Below, piece after piece: positions 54,101 to 61,600 of a stretch of DNA of 64,000 bases (the first letter of the stretch is position 1; the number at the start of each line of letters is the position of its first letter). The stretch comes from Camelus bactrianus. Its lineage: Eukaryota; Chordata; Mammalia; Artiodactyla; Camelidae. The stretch lies in the NCBI RefSeq assembly GCF_048773025.1, contig NC_133565.1, positions 34,844,457 through 34,908,456 of the forward strand, written 5' to 3'. A program made the position numbers and the translations under genes. The notes under the pieces were generated by a model, which worked only from the letters and a program-made list of their open reading frames with translations, was not told the origin of the DNA and ran no database searches.

Positions 54101-57082
54101 TTTGTGTGGTTTTATGCTCCTAAGTGTGAGGTCGTTTGTTACAGCAGCAGCGGGAAACTAATACAAGACGTGGAACTGGAAAGTCAGACCGCGAATGTTG
54201 ACTTCGTGTTTGGGTCATGTGCATGGGACACTCTTATCAGGGAAGCCTCAGGCAGATGGCGAAGCATCCTCTGATTCCAAGGCCCCTTGACTCTAAAGTA
54301 TGTGTCCGCGGGTTGTCTCTGCGCTGACTGAGAGACACAGGGTGGACACACAAGAAGAAGAGGGAAGGGCTTTAAAAGTGCTTGAAATAAAATAAAATAA
54401 AATGAAATAAAATAACAGCGCTAGGCAGCAGAACAAGCGGCGGTACCTGGTCTCCTGTGAGGCGGCGCCGGGGCGCTGATGGCGTTGCCCCCCATGATGA
54501 CGTACTCGTAGTGCACTCCCGGGTTAGGCTGCTGGTGGATCATCTGGCAACACAGAGGGGCGCGTCAGCGCCTGGCACGCGGGCACACCCTCTCCTGCTG
54601 GCTCCGGCCCAGCCGTGTGAGCGGCACTGACTGTAACTGAGTGGACGGATTCACCAATATTAATCTAATAATGGTAGCGGGCCGGGGACAGACTAAACGA
54701 AGGCGGTTTCCAGATGGCTTTTTGCTATTGGCTTTTGAAGAATGAAGAACGTCGTCTTTGAGAGAATCAAGAAAAGTAGGCTGCAGGTTAAGATTTTATA
54801 AATTCCTAATAGGAAGAAGGGAGCCATGGTAGTGAACCCGCCCACTGGCTCCCAACCAGCCTCTACCACAGCTTAGATTTTGCTCACGGTTCTCAGAATG
54901 TCCAAAACAGACACTGAAGTTTACCCTACGGAGAAGCCGTCTGGACACCAGGTGGCCGGACAGAGCCACGCGGAGAGGGGCCAGACCTCCCGCAGAGCCC
55001 TCCGACCCCCGGGCCCAGCAGGCCGACTCCGGAAGGGTGGGCCCCAATCCTCTCCCTCCCTGACCCTCTGGGTTCCAGGCCCTCTCCTCCACGGAAAGTT
55101 CCAGAACCACAGAGAGATGGGGTGAGAAAAACCGGCATAAGGTAAGTAAGCTTCCCTGGGCCCTGTTCTCTCAGGAACCCTCAACAAAAGCCGCAAGGGC
55201 TGTGGAAGCCAGCGGTCAGACAGCCCAGGACAAAGCCACAAAGCCAGCCAGCGAGGCGCAGCAGAGCAAATCCCGCCCTGTCGGCTCTGGAGCGCAGACT
55301 CCTTTGTGCCCCAGGCTTTCCGGGCAGGAGGAGGCAGGGTGGGGCACTCAGTGGAGCAGCAGACCCGAAGCTGCAGCGAAGACTCGGGCGGGCGAGGAGA
55401 CAGGGTCACGCCGCGCGGCTTCTCTCTCCGCTGCTTCCTAAAGGGGCCCTCCTGCTCCCCAGCTCTGTCACCTGGAGCAGGGGCCTTAATCTCTCAGCGT
55501 CTGACGTCTTCATCTGAGAAGCAGGAGGCTAGACTCACAGCTCATCTCTCAGGTCCTTTTAGCTACACATGTCCACTGAGTCACACTGCATGGGTGGGTC
55601 CTGTTTGGTCTAGGAGGCTGTCTGTTCTGTCCATTTACACCATCAGCCCTCACCCTTTCCCTACACGTAAAATGGGGCCTCCAGTCTATAAGTCATCCAT
55701 GGAAGGCATTCGTGAGAAGCCCTGGGCTCCTGGCGTCCAGGAACCATGGCGGGCAGAGAACCCCCGAGGGACACGGTGCTGTGACCTTGGGCTCCGCTGT
55801 CTGCTCCAAGCCCCTCACTTCTCTTCTCACACAATCCGACAGAAAACCCTTCCCCTTCCTCCTTCCTCTGCGCCTCTTCTGAGGCAATGTTCTGCCAGTG
55901 CACATCCGTCCCGTTTGCGAAATTATTATTGGCCACCACATCCCAGACCACCCACAGTGGGCCTTTCACACCATGAGTTTTTACCTCTGATGCCATTTGA
56001 AACTTACCTAGAGTCCAACAACCAACTGGACGGTCTAAAAAAATTTTTCAAAATGAACTATAACAAGGCTTCCTTTATAGTTTCTAGTCCATGGGCCACT
56101 GGGCCCAGGAGGAATGAACAGGTAACCCGAGAGCTGGAGAAGTAATATTCATAAAACTCGAACTCAGCGGTGTCGAGGAGGCCAGCGAGGCTCTGGAGGT
56201 GGTGAGAGGACGCATGCCTAGCGGGGGCTCATTCTTTTTTATCAAAATGTGACTTTGAGCTTTTCTTTCTGGTCATTTTTTTACTTCCTGATCTTTTTAA
56301 GGAGGCTGGATTCTAGTGGTTTCAGTTAAAAATAAGGACAATTTTAAACTCTGGGGCAACTTAGTGCTTTAGTTTCTTGTAAAAGAAACCAGAGTTCTGG
56401 CTTCTGCGAAGCGGGGGCCTTCTAGTAAACCTCTGTATTGTGACTCTGAGTAACCTGCGGGCTGGAGGACCCTGGAGCTCTCGTTTCTTCACTTGCTTTA
56501 ATGGAATCTGAAGAGGGCTGGGGGCTGTGAGTGGTCCTGTCTTGCTTTAGGCATTTGCTTTCTTTTGCCATAAAAAAAAAAAAAACACGCCAGATTAGCA
56601 CAGGAGGAGAGGGCCTGGCGGAGACCCAACGCTCATGAAATAAAGGATGTATTTTGCCTCTGATTTGGTTCAACAAGTAAAATTGGTTTTACTGGGTCAG
56701 TTAACTCTGAGGGTGAAAGCATCTGGCAGAGTGTAAGGTTTCTGTGAACAGGGCACCGTCAGAGGTGAGGCGCGCAGACGAGCGCCAGGCTCGCAGGGCA
56801 CTGCCGGGGCGCCGCTCAGACGGTCTTCCTGAGCCGCCCTTCCTTGCTCTACGTGGGACCCCGAGAAGCAAGAAGGCAGAGAGCCCGGGCCACAGCTCAG
56901 ACTCACGTAGACGTCCAGGATCTCGTTGGTGGGACCCTCCGCCAGAAAGGACTCCCCGGCGGTGCTCGAAATCTCGTTCGGACGCTTGTAGGTGAACATG
57001 GTCCCTCCGCCCTCGTACTTGCCGGGCCGGTCAATGGCCCAGTTCCCGTTGATGATGGAGCGCCCGGAGCGGCTTCGCAAGG
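25341..57082 (-). CDS. THSD4: THSD4 (ADAMTSL6), ten 3'-most coding exons
   Basis: Secreted ADAMTS-like glycoprotein without protease domain. It binds fibrillin-1 and promotes microfibril assembly in extracellular matrix; human variants associate with lung function and thoracic aortic aneurysm (family knowledge). Joined exons are 56907-57082, 54447-54543, 49765-50034, 44380-44509, 43268-43472, 42514-42687, 36821-36994, 30170-30349, 25952-26096 and 25341-25483: 1694 nt, 563 codons plus stop, preceded by two bases completing a codon from an off-window exon. All introns are GT-AG and phases agree. Order of parts: end of ADAMTS spacer (GNWAIDRPGKYEGGGTMFTY), a low-complexity linker, six thrombospondin type 1 repeats, then the Cys-rich PLAC domain. 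The 5' exons (signal peptide, first TSR, Cys-rich part) lie off the right edge. Near-identity to human THSD4 makes the call secure. Confidence 0.97.
25484..25951 (-). other. THSD4: THSD4 last intron
   Basis: 468 bp between the sixth TSR exon and the PLAC exon. Apart from the poly-C acceptor tract I see nothing notable. Confidence 0.8.
25491..25512. repeat. 22-bp G/C homopolymer at the THSD4 last acceptor
   Basis: Uninterrupted run of 22 G on the plus strand, four bases (plus-strand cggc) from the acceptor CAG of the terminal THSD4 exon; it serves as the polypyrimidine tract on the minus strand. Length is prone to slippage and assembly error. Confidence 0.9.
25952..26096 (-). CDS. THSD4: THSD4 exon: sixth TSR
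   Basis: 145 bp with acceptor cccgtgcag|TGCTCC and donor AAGTTG|GTAAGT. Encodes CSKSCQGGFRVREVRCLSDD, MTLSSLCDPQLKPGERETCN and PQDCVPEV plus one base of Asp. The acceptor is preceded by a run of 13 C (26111-26123 on the plus strand as G). Confidence 0.96.
26270..27060 (-). repeat. Old L1M LINE fragment, split by a SINE
   Basis: 'ttttgaagcaaatcgagaca' and 'tcatatcacttcttccataa' before the SINE, and 'tgcagttgttggatatgcct' to 'cctgtaaactggaagctgga' after it, are the reverse complement of a well-known L1M 3' segment. The two halves are collinear. Confidence 0.7.
26433..26604 (+). repeat. Camelid Vic-1-type tRNA SINE
   Basis: tRNA-like head 'caggggtagagtgcctgcta' and 'ggtcctgggttcaatcccca', then 'gtacctcc' and an (AATA)n tail broken by 'cctaattaccgccccccc', the standard layout of the camelid Vic-1 SINE. 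Inserted in an old L1 fragment in a THSD4 intron. Confidence 0.88.
28340..28745 (-). repeat. L1 LINE fragment
   Basis: 'tatgtaaatggaatcacaca' and 'tagcaaaatgcatttgaggc' are the reverse complement of L1M ORF2-end/3' sequence; 'gagctttgacaaattcagag' agrees. Confidence 0.7.
29681..29731. repeat. (AC)25 microsatellite
   Basis: Uninterrupted AC dinucleotide run in a THSD4 intron. Long enough to be polymorphic. Confidence 0.95.
30170..30349 (-). CDS. THSD4: THSD4 exon: fifth TSR
   Basis: 180 bp, phase 0-0. Acceptor is tttctgcag|TGTTCC and donor is AGCATG|GTGAGTC. Encodes CSIECGSGTQQREVICVRKN, ADTFEVLDPRECSFLEKPPS and QQSCHLKPCGAKWFSTEWSM. Confidence 0.96.
31451..31474. repeat. (ATTA)n short tandem repeat
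   Basis: Six near-perfect 'attaatta'-type units in intron DNA. Confidence 0.9.
31765..31960 (+). repeat. MIR SINE
   Basis: 'ccttggactgaagtcaggag' and 'cttaggccaagacactgcac' match a diverged plus-strand MIR. Confidence 0.55.
32500..33420 (+). repeat. Old L1/HAL1-like remnants
   Basis: 'tttctgggcatgatgaaagt', then 'tctggaatcagatcgtggtg' and 'acaactgcacaactctgtaa' (about 32685-32760) match the end of old L1M elements. The following A-rich DNA to 33420 ('aatgtgaacggttaaaatgc') resembles L1/HAL1 coding remnants. Probably two elements; borders uncertain. Confidence 0.5.
34690..34880 (-). repeat. MIR SINE
   Basis: 'gtttgggtgaggaaacaagc' and 'tcagaggggttagattacct' are the reverse complement of the MIR core. 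Confidence 0.75.
35035..35370 (-). repeat. L1 LINE fragment
   Basis: 'gtcccaagagtggggtgact', 'gggttaaggcgaacgagcat' and 'gccaagttgctttccaaagg' are the reverse complement of old L1 3' sequence. Confidence 0.55.
35705..36366 (-). repeat. L1 LINE fragment
   Basis: 'ccaggcccatccatgttgtt', 'aggctgaataatattccact' and 'gaagtggaattgctgggtca' are diagnostic of reverse-complement L1 ORF2 end and 3'UTR. About 660 bp retained. Confidence 0.85.
36430..36660 (-). repeat. MIR-type SINE
   Basis: 'ttactgtgtgccgggcactg' and 'tttatagacaaggaagccca' are the reverse complement of MIR family sequence. Confidence 0.65.
36821..36994 (-). CDS. THSD4: THSD4 exon: fourth TSR
   Basis: 174 bp, phase 0-0. Acceptor is tcccgcag|TGCTCGG and donor is AGCCAG|GTGAGT. 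Encodes CSAECGAGVRTRAVVCMTNH, VSSLPLEGCGNNRPAEAAPC and DNGPCTGKVEWFAGSWSQ. Same size and phase as the third-TSR exon, as expected for exons that arose by duplication. Confidence 0.96.
37274..37375 (-). repeat. Camelid Vic-1-type tRNA SINE
   Basis: The plus strand reads 'ggaggtactggggattggac' and 'tcaggacctcacgcacgcta', the reverse complement of the SINE B-box and body, ending 'tgctctccct'. More diverged than the copy at 53961, so probably older. Confidence 0.8.
37600..37900 (+). mobile_element. Probable LTR relic (endogenous retrovirus fossil)
   Basis: Contains 'gtgccatgtt' and an AATAAA within 'caaataaaatttatatgctt', then 'ttctcctattaacctggctt' and 'tttgtcagcttaattcgcag', which resemble the R/U5 part of mammalian retroviral LTRs. 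Family not identified and ends not defined. Looks old and broken. Confidence 0.4.
41805..41965 (-). repeat. L1 LINE fragment
   Basis: 'tgttgtgcagccatcaccac' and 'cggccagctccacgaccctt' are the reverse complement of the L1M 3' region. Confidence 0.7.
42514..42687 (-). CDS. THSD4: THSD4 exon: third TSR
   Basis: 174 bp, 58 codons, phase 0 at both ends. Acceptor is gtttcag|TGCTCGG and donor is GAGAGG|GTAAGG. Encodes CSVPCGVGQRTRDVKCVSNL, GDVVDDEECNMKLRPSDIEN and CDMGPCAKSWFLTEWSER. The CSVPCG motif lacks the Ser/Thr needed for O-fucosylation. Confidence 0.96.
42688..43267 (-). other. THSD4: THSD4 intron between TSR3 and TSR2 exons
   Basis: 580 bp. A short MIR core ('gtcatctgtaaaatgggaga') lies at about 42885-42945; otherwise nothing recognised. 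Confidence 0.7.
43268..43472 (-). CDS. THSD4: THSD4 exon: second TSR and start of third
   Basis: 205 bp with acceptor cgagctag|CTGGGAC and donor ACCTCG|GTACGC (phase 0 out). Encodes WDIGEWSECSKTCGLGTQHR, QVLCRQVYANHSLTVQPYRC, QHLEKPGTTSTCQLKICSEW and QIRTDWTS. CSKTCG is an O-fucosylation consensus and NHS is an N-glycosylation sequon. Confidence 0.95.
43473..44379 (-). other. THSD4: THSD4 intron, 907 bp
   Basis: No repeat or further exon recognised between the TSR2 exon and the preceding exon; AT-rich around 43.9-44.0 kb. Confidence 0.7.
44380..44509 (-). CDS. THSD4: THSD4 exon: first C-terminal TSR, second half
   Basis: 130 bp with acceptor ccttgcag|GATCGCAG and donor GCCTT|GTAAGA. Encodes SQYPIFRCVHRNTHEEVPES, YCDSSTKPAPEEEPCNIFPC and PA, plus two bases of Phe. 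A (TG)23 tract lies about 75 nt upstream of its acceptor. Confidence 0.95.
44585..44631. repeat. (CA)23 microsatellite near a splice acceptor
   Basis: Uninterrupted run, reading (TG)n on the transcribed strand, ending about 73 nt upstream of the acceptor of the THSD4 exon at 44380-44509. Confidence 0.95.
44632..49764 (-). other. THSD4: THSD4 intron, 5 kb stretch
   Basis: Contains an L2 3' end (45150-45275), an AT-rich dinucleotide patch (46545-46590) and otherwise unique-looking DNA from 45.3 to 49.7 kb in which I see no exon, repeat or RNA gene. Confidence 0.55.
45150..45275 (+). repeat. L2 LINE 3' end
   Basis: 'ggcacagcagagtagtaagt' and 'gctcagtaaaagtttgttga' match the L2 terminus, plus orientation. 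Confidence 0.7.
49765..50034 (-). CDS. THSD4: THSD4 exon: linker and start of first C-terminal TSR
   Basis: 270 bp with acceptor ctcgcag|GGGAGCCC and donor AAAG|GTGAGC. Encodes GEPFNGQLVPERRSQDEGAE, an acidic, Gly- and Glu-rich linker, then SAQTFPVRHPDRFSSHRPDS, a PQPPRRSRD basic stretch and HNWKQLGTTECSASCGKG. The CSASCG motif is a protein O-fucosylation consensus on the Ser. The linker is the least conserved part of the gene in this window. Confidence 0.93.
50450..50760 (+). repeat. Old L1 ORF2-end segment
   Basis: 'gggcaatttgccaatatctc', 'aaagcattatttgaaacagc' and 'acgaatgaaatactatgtca' match L1M ORF2 near its 3' end, plus orientation. Confidence 0.7.
50780..50868 (+). repeat. Two-copy tandem duplication, about 45 bp unit
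   Basis: Two diverged copies share 'ggcggatcc', a GT-rich stretch and 'cgcagatgtgg'. Confidence 0.5.
51043..51063 (+). repeat. (GGATAAC)3 short tandem repeat
   Basis: Three perfect 7-bp units in a row. Confidence 0.9.
51125..51152. repeat. (GA)n microsatellite
   Basis: GA dinucleotide run within a longer purine tract (about 51070-51170). Confidence 0.9.
51530..52145 (-). repeat. L1 LINE fragment
   Basis: 'gtaggttttgacaaatacag', 'ggtaaccaccgaccccttta' and 'gcactgaataatatttcact' are the reverse complement of an old L1 3' region of about 600 bp. Confidence 0.75.
52490..52610 (-). repeat. MIR SINE
   Basis: 'gacttgcctgagggcgcaca' and 'gcaagaaagtggcaagttga' match the reverse complement of the MIR core. 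Confidence 0.65.
53110..53270 (+). repeat. MIR SINE
   Basis: 'tttccttactcctaaaacgg' and following sequence match a plus-strand MIR 3' half. Confidence 0.6.
53545..54165 (+). repeat. Ancient interspersed repeat hosting a SINE (family not assigned)
   Basis: 'gtggcaaaagggactttgca', 'gatgtgattaggttctcctg', 'gaaaagggcaaggaaacaca', 'acctccagaactgtaagaca' and 'gggaaactaatacaag' follow, in order, a very common old mammalian repeat. I recognise the sequence but am not certain of its class, so leave it unnamed. A Vic-1 SINE interrupts it at 53961-54058. Confidence 0.65.
53961..54058 (+). repeat. Camelid Vic-1 SINE with target-site duplication
   Basis: Head 'gagggtatagctcaggggga', body 'gcgcatgcttagcatgcacg' and 'aggtcctgggttcaatcccc', then 'aggacctcc' and a short AATA tail. 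Flanked by the 9-bp direct repeat CCCATTTTG (53952-53960 and 54059-54067). The best-preserved copy in the window and the strongest sign of camelid origin. Confidence 0.95.
54384..54416 (+). repeat. (AAAAT)n short tandem repeat
   Basis: Imperfect run of AAAAT units (one unit AAATG) about 30 bp beyond the donor of the exon at 54447-54543, inside the intron. Confidence 0.8.
54447..54543 (-). CDS. THSD4: THSD4 exon: end of spacer domain
   Basis: 97 bp with acceptor ttgccag|ATGATCC and donor CCAG|GTACCG (phase 1 out). Encodes MIHQQPNPGVHYEYVIMGGN and AISAPAPPHRRP, closing the spacer with the conserved PGVHYEYVI strand. Confidence 0.95.
54544..56906 (-). other. THSD4: THSD4 intron between the two spacer exons
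   Basis: 2363 bp. A MIR core ('ggagcaggggccttaatctc') lies at about 55460-55560. Nothing else recognised. Confidence 0.65.
56907..57082 (-). CDS. THSD4: THSD4 exon: spacer domain, first part in window
   Basis: 176 bp with acceptor ctccacag|CCTTGCG and donor GTCTAC|GTGAGT. Encodes LRSRSGRSIINGNWAIDRPG, KYEGGGTMFTYKRPNEISST and AGESFLAEGPTNEILDVY. This is the beta-rich ADAMTS spacer region. It starts with two bases of a codon shared with the previous, unseen exon. Confidence 0.96.
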
Positions 57083-57974
57083 CTGTGGAGAAAGACGAGA
57101 CGGTCCTCGGTGAGCCCGGGTGTGCAGGACAGGCTGCCGGCCCAGCCGCCGCTCGCTCAGCCGTCAGGTTTGTCCTTATGACGCACTGCGAGCCGGGCGC
57201 CGGCCTCAGCCCTGGGGCGCGGGAGGCACCCAGAGCACCCCTTTGGGCGCAGTCACGTCCCCAGCCCACTTCCACCCCTCCCGCACTTGGACTTGGTCTA
57301 GAAAGGAAGGGCGGAAGTGGTCAGGAGAGAAGGATGTGGAAAATGAGAGGAAGGAGAAAGTTAGAGCAAGAACATAAAAGGGAGGGGGAGGGGGAGGGGG
57401 AGCAGGGGAAGGGAATTCTACCCATTTTCTAGGTGAGAGGTCGCACACTGGCAGCTCATGAGCTGATTTTGGCCCACAAATGGGCTTAGTTTGGCTATTG
57501 TAGTGTTTTGTTTTGTTTTGTTTTTAATAATTCAAACCAAGTTTAAGAACTGGGAGGTTTCCCATAAAAAATTGAGAGTTCTAGCTTCTCTTGTAAAACA
57601 AGAAGACATGTTAACATTGGCTCCACGTTCCCTCATGGCAGCAGTCACGCAGCTGAGGACGCCCTGTCAGACGGGGCTTGCGTGCTCGGCCGGCCCCACT
57701 CCCCGCCACTCCCCAGTGCTCCCCCACGCTGAGGCTAGGCCTCAGCTTCTTCCCCACTGATTTATGAATATGGATTACTTACTCCATTTATGAGCATGCT
57801 TGAGTTATTATTTTTCTTATAGACTAGAATTTTTCTTACAATTCTTTCTACTTGTATGTCTACTAAATGTGGCAAAGCTAAAGACAGGCCAAGCCGGTCA
57901 CATGATTTCCCCTACTTGGGCACCTCCATTCATTTATATTACCTGGTTTCTGTGGGCTTTTTTCTCTTGGTTTT

Positions 57975-58350
57975 TCTCTGATTGATTGATTGATTGATTT
58001 ATATTGAAGTATAGTTGATTTACAAAGTGAATATATATGTGTATATATATGTGTATATGTTCTTTTTCAGATTCTTATATATATATGTGTATATGTTCTT
58101 CTTCAGATTCTTTTCCATTATAGGTTATTACAAGATATTGAATTTAGTTCTCTGTGCTCCACAGTAGGTCCTTGTTTATCTACTTTATATACAGTAGTGT
58201 GTATCTGTTAATCCCAAATTCCTAATTTATCCCTCCTCACCTTCTCCCCTGGTGACCATAAGATTGTTTTCTATGTCTGTGAGTCTGTTTCCATTTGGTA
58301 AAGAAGTTCATTTGCATCATCTTTTCAGACTGCACGTAAGGTGACAGCAT
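57975..58350 (-). repeat. L1 LINE 3' end
   Basis: 'attgaagtatagttgattta', 'ggttattacaagatattgaa' and 'gtgtgtatctgttaatccca' are the reverse complement of the artiodactyl L1 3'UTR. It begins in a (GATT)n run (57980-58000) and carries an internal ~36-bp tandem duplication at about 58028-58108. Confidence 0.88.
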
Positions 58351-58459
58351 GTGGTGTTTGTCCTTCTCTGTCTGACCTGCTGCTCTTAGTGTGACCATCT
58401 CCGGCCCCCTGTTCGCTTTCGAGGCGGTGAGCTGGGTTAGCTACTCCCACACACGCTGC

Positions 58460-58595
58460 CCGTCAGCCCTCGCAACGCTGCTAAGAAGGTGTGCGTCCCC
58501 ATCGTTCGGAACATGGTTCAAGGATGAGGGGGACTTGTTCAGGTTCACGAAGAGGGGTGACAGAACTGGGATCTGCAGTCCACGCCCCGGAGGGA
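58460..58595 (-). repeat. MIR SINE
   Basis: 'ctcgcaacgctgctaagaag' and 'ttgttcaggttcacgaagag' with 'gacagaactgggatctgcag' follow the reverse complement of MIR. Confidence 0.55.
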
Positions 58596-58865
58596 GGTAA
58601 GAAAGGAGAAGAGGGGCAGGAAACAAGGCGCCAGGGTTACCGAGGAGAAGGGACAGCACCTGACAGCAGACTCTCCTCCCTCTGACACTCGGTACCTTGA
58701 AACCCACAAGCCAACGGCAAACTGGATGTAAAGGAGATCCTGTTTCAAGCGGCCTGGTCACAGTGGGCCTGTGATGGTCACTGGCTCTGTGTACTTTCAA
58801 TTTATAGAGTTACTGAACTTAACTTTCTACAACATATTATGAAAAATGTATACATAAACAAAAGT

Positions 58866-59153
58866 AGTGAGAATACAGGCATAGAAAAACACACTTCTGG
58901 TTACCAGCGGAGAAAGAGGGTGGGGAAGGCTAAACTGGAAGTTTGAGATTTGTAGATACTAACTACTATGTATAAAATAGATAAACAAGTTTCTTCTGTA
59001 CAGCACAGGGAACTATATTCAGTATCTTGCAGTAACCAATAATAAGAAAGAATATGAAAACAAATATATGTATGTATGTGTATGGCCGAAACATGCTGTA
59101 CACCAGAAACTGACACAACATTGTAAACTGACTATACTTCAATTAAAAAAAAA
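58866..59153 (+). repeat. L1 LINE 3' end
   Basis: 'ctgtacagcacagggaacta', 'tattcagtatcttgcagtaa' and 'tgtaaactgactatacttca' with an A tail are the forward L1 3'UTR of the same artiodactyl group. It lies 0.5 kb from, and opposite to, the copy at 57975. Confidence 0.88.
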
Positions 59154-60189
59154 ACTGAATTATTGGAGGAAAAACGAAAAAAAGTTCAATTAAAAAAAGA
59201 AGTAGTGAGAACAGTATACTAAACCTCCATGTACCCATCCCATCAACCAGCTTCAATAATTATCATGGCTTAGCTTGTTTCATTTTGCAAATCCCAGACA
59301 CTGTTCATCCTCCCATTTTTCAGTAGGCACCTCTAAAGCGTAAGGACCCTTTGTTTCTTTAAGCCGGTTTCAGCAGCGTGTCTGCAACGGGCCTTCCCAG
59401 TCCTGCAGAGTCAGAAGCTGCTCAAAGGGACAGAAGAGCCTCCAGGGTCGAGGCGGCCTCCCCTGCAGACTCTGTCCCTGGCTGGCTGCGTGCCGTGGCT
59501 CCGGGGAGACCACAGCTGTGGGACACCAAATTCCAATTTGGAAAATCAGCTCAGCTTACGGAGTGGCAAGGAAGGGTCAAGAGTCGAGACTGAGGCTGAA
59601 CAGGTTTGGGGCTGTTTTCCCTCAAAAGCACACCTCCTGGGAGTGGTCCCTACGGTGTCTCCATGTCCTCACCTTCCACTCATTTCTCAGCCATCTCCAG
59701 TCGGACTCCTGCCCCCGTTACTTCACAGAAACAATTCCAGCGAACGTCGCCAGGACCTCCGTGTCGCTAAGCCCAGTGGGCACGTTCCAGGCCTCCTCGT
59801 GGACGTGCCGGCGGTGCTCGGCACTCCCGGGCGCCCCATCCTGTCTGGGACATCCTTTTCCTGGTCTCTGGGCACCACACGCGGCAGGCTTTCCTCCTGC
59901 TCTGGGGCTGGCCTCTGGTCCTTCCTTCCCGTCTCGTCCTTCTCCACTCAGCCGTTACATCCTGGAACCCCTGAAGGACTCAGAGCAGACCTGAGCTGGG
60001 CGTTGTCCTCCTTCCGTGGGCGGTTTCCTCTATACCCACAGCGTAATGACTGCAACCCAGTGACTTCCATATTTATGTTTCCAGTCCAGGCGTTTCCTCT
60101 GGTTCCAGACTTTTACGTCTCATTGCCGCCTTGACAGCTGCACTCAGAGGTGTCGTGTGAGACTGAACTCATCCTCAACCTCATCTAGC

Positions 60190-60835
60190 ATTTCTTTTTT
60201 TTCAATTGCAGTATAGTTGATTTATAATATTATATTAATTTCAGGTTAACAGCATAAAGATTCAGTGTTTTTACAGATTACACGCCATTAAAAGTTATTA
60301 CAGGATAATGGCTATCATTCCCTGTGCTGTGTAATGTATCCTTGTTGCTGATCTGTTTTATACATAATCGTTTGTGTCTCTGAATCCCTCCCCCCCGATT
60401 TGCCCCTCCCCCCCCCTTTGGTAACCAGTAGTTTGTCTTCTGTGTCTGTGAGTCCGTTTCCGTTCTGGATGTACGTTCATTTATACTATCTTTTAGATTC
60501 TCTATAGAGGTGATATCATACAGCATTTGTTTTTCTCTGTCTGACTTATTTCACTAAAAATAATATTGTCTAGGTCCATTCATGTTGCTGCAAATGGCAG
60601 AATTTCATTCTTTTTATGGCTGAGTAATATTTCATTATATATGTAAATCTCAAAACTTTATCCATTTGTTTGTTCATGGGCACTGGGGTTGCTCCTGTGT
60701 CTTGGTTATTGTAAAAAATACTGCTGTAAACATTGTGGTGCACGTATCTTTTCGAATTAGCGTTTTAGTTCTTTCTGGATACCTACCCAGGAGTGGAAGT
60801 GCTGGATCACGTGGTCATTCTTATTCCGGTAAATG
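60190..60835 (-). repeat. L1 LINE 3' end
   Basis: 'gcagtatagttgatttataa', 'gtccattcatgttgctgcaa' and 'tatggctgagtaatatttca' through 'ggagtggaagtgctggatca' are the reverse complement of an L1 3'UTR and ORF2 end, about 645 bp. Confidence 0.88.
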
Positions 60836-61019
60836 GCACTACCATCCACCTAATTAGGAACCCAGGACTCATCCTGGGTGCCTCCTCCCTTCCTGGCCCC
60901 CTCTATACAATCCATCATCAAATTTATTTGACTTCCTACTTATTTCTTGAACTCATCTTCTTCTCTTCAAGTCCCCTGCCACAGTCCAGGGCCAAGCTCT
61001 GATTGGACCTCACATGGAC

Positions 61020-61600
61020 TGATTCAAAACCCTCATTGGTCTTCCTGTTTCCCTTCTCTTCAGCCAGAGTGATCTTTTCAGAATGCAGATTTGATCACCA
61101 ACTAGGGCTCAAGATCCTTCACTGGCTTTCCGTTTCTCTAGGAGAAAAAAACCCCAACATGAACAGGGTCAGGGCCCCAGGTGACGTAGTCCAGCCCCAT
61201 CTTGTGTCACTGTTCTCTCTGTGGTCTGCTCCATGACCGTCTTTTAGCTCATCTAATACATCACGTTCCCTCCACGATGCTGTTCCTTCTTCCAGAGATG
61301 CTTCTCGTAACTCCAGATCCTGTTTGTCCTGTAGAAGCCAGCCCCGTAGGGCAATCTGCTCTCCCCCCAAGTCCAGGCATCTCTCTTCTCACACGCTCTA
61401 CGAGAGGCAAGAGCCTCCCCTTCACGGCGTTTAGCTCAGCCTGCACACACACCCACCCAGAGCATGGCCGGATGACTGCTGTCTCCCGGTGCGCCGTAAG
61501 CTCCCAAAGGGCAAAGACAGCGGTGTTTCCTCACCGTTGCAGCTCTAGTGCCCAGCACAGTGCTCATCACATAGAGGAACTTAATATTTGCTGAATGCAA
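61020..61600 (+). repeat. L2 LINE
   Basis: 'cagagatgcttctcgtaact' region and the terminal 'gctctagtgcccagcacagt', 'gctcatcacatagaggaact' and 'taatatttgctgaatgcaaa' fit an L2 3' portion, plus orientation. Confidence 0.65.

Larger units (their letters stand above)
50035..54446 (-). other. THSD4: THSD4 intron between linker exon and spacer-end exon
   Basis: 4412 bp. Holds an old L1 segment (50450-50760), small tandem repeats (50780-50868, 51043-51063, 51125-51152), an L1 fragment (51530-52145), MIRs (52490-52610 and 53110-53270) and an ancient repeat with a nested Vic-1 SINE (53545-54165). Confidence 0.65.

Noticed and set aside
55306-56145. A 279-codon plus-strand open frame in a THSD4 intron
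   Set aside because: Includes a MIR core and low-complexity sequence, no recognisable domain; chance frame.
57430-57730. A second hAT-type element
   Set aside because: 'ctcatgagctgattttggcc' and 'cacaaatgggcttagtttgg' resemble a common DNA-transposon relic, but the match is too short and weak to name or delimit.
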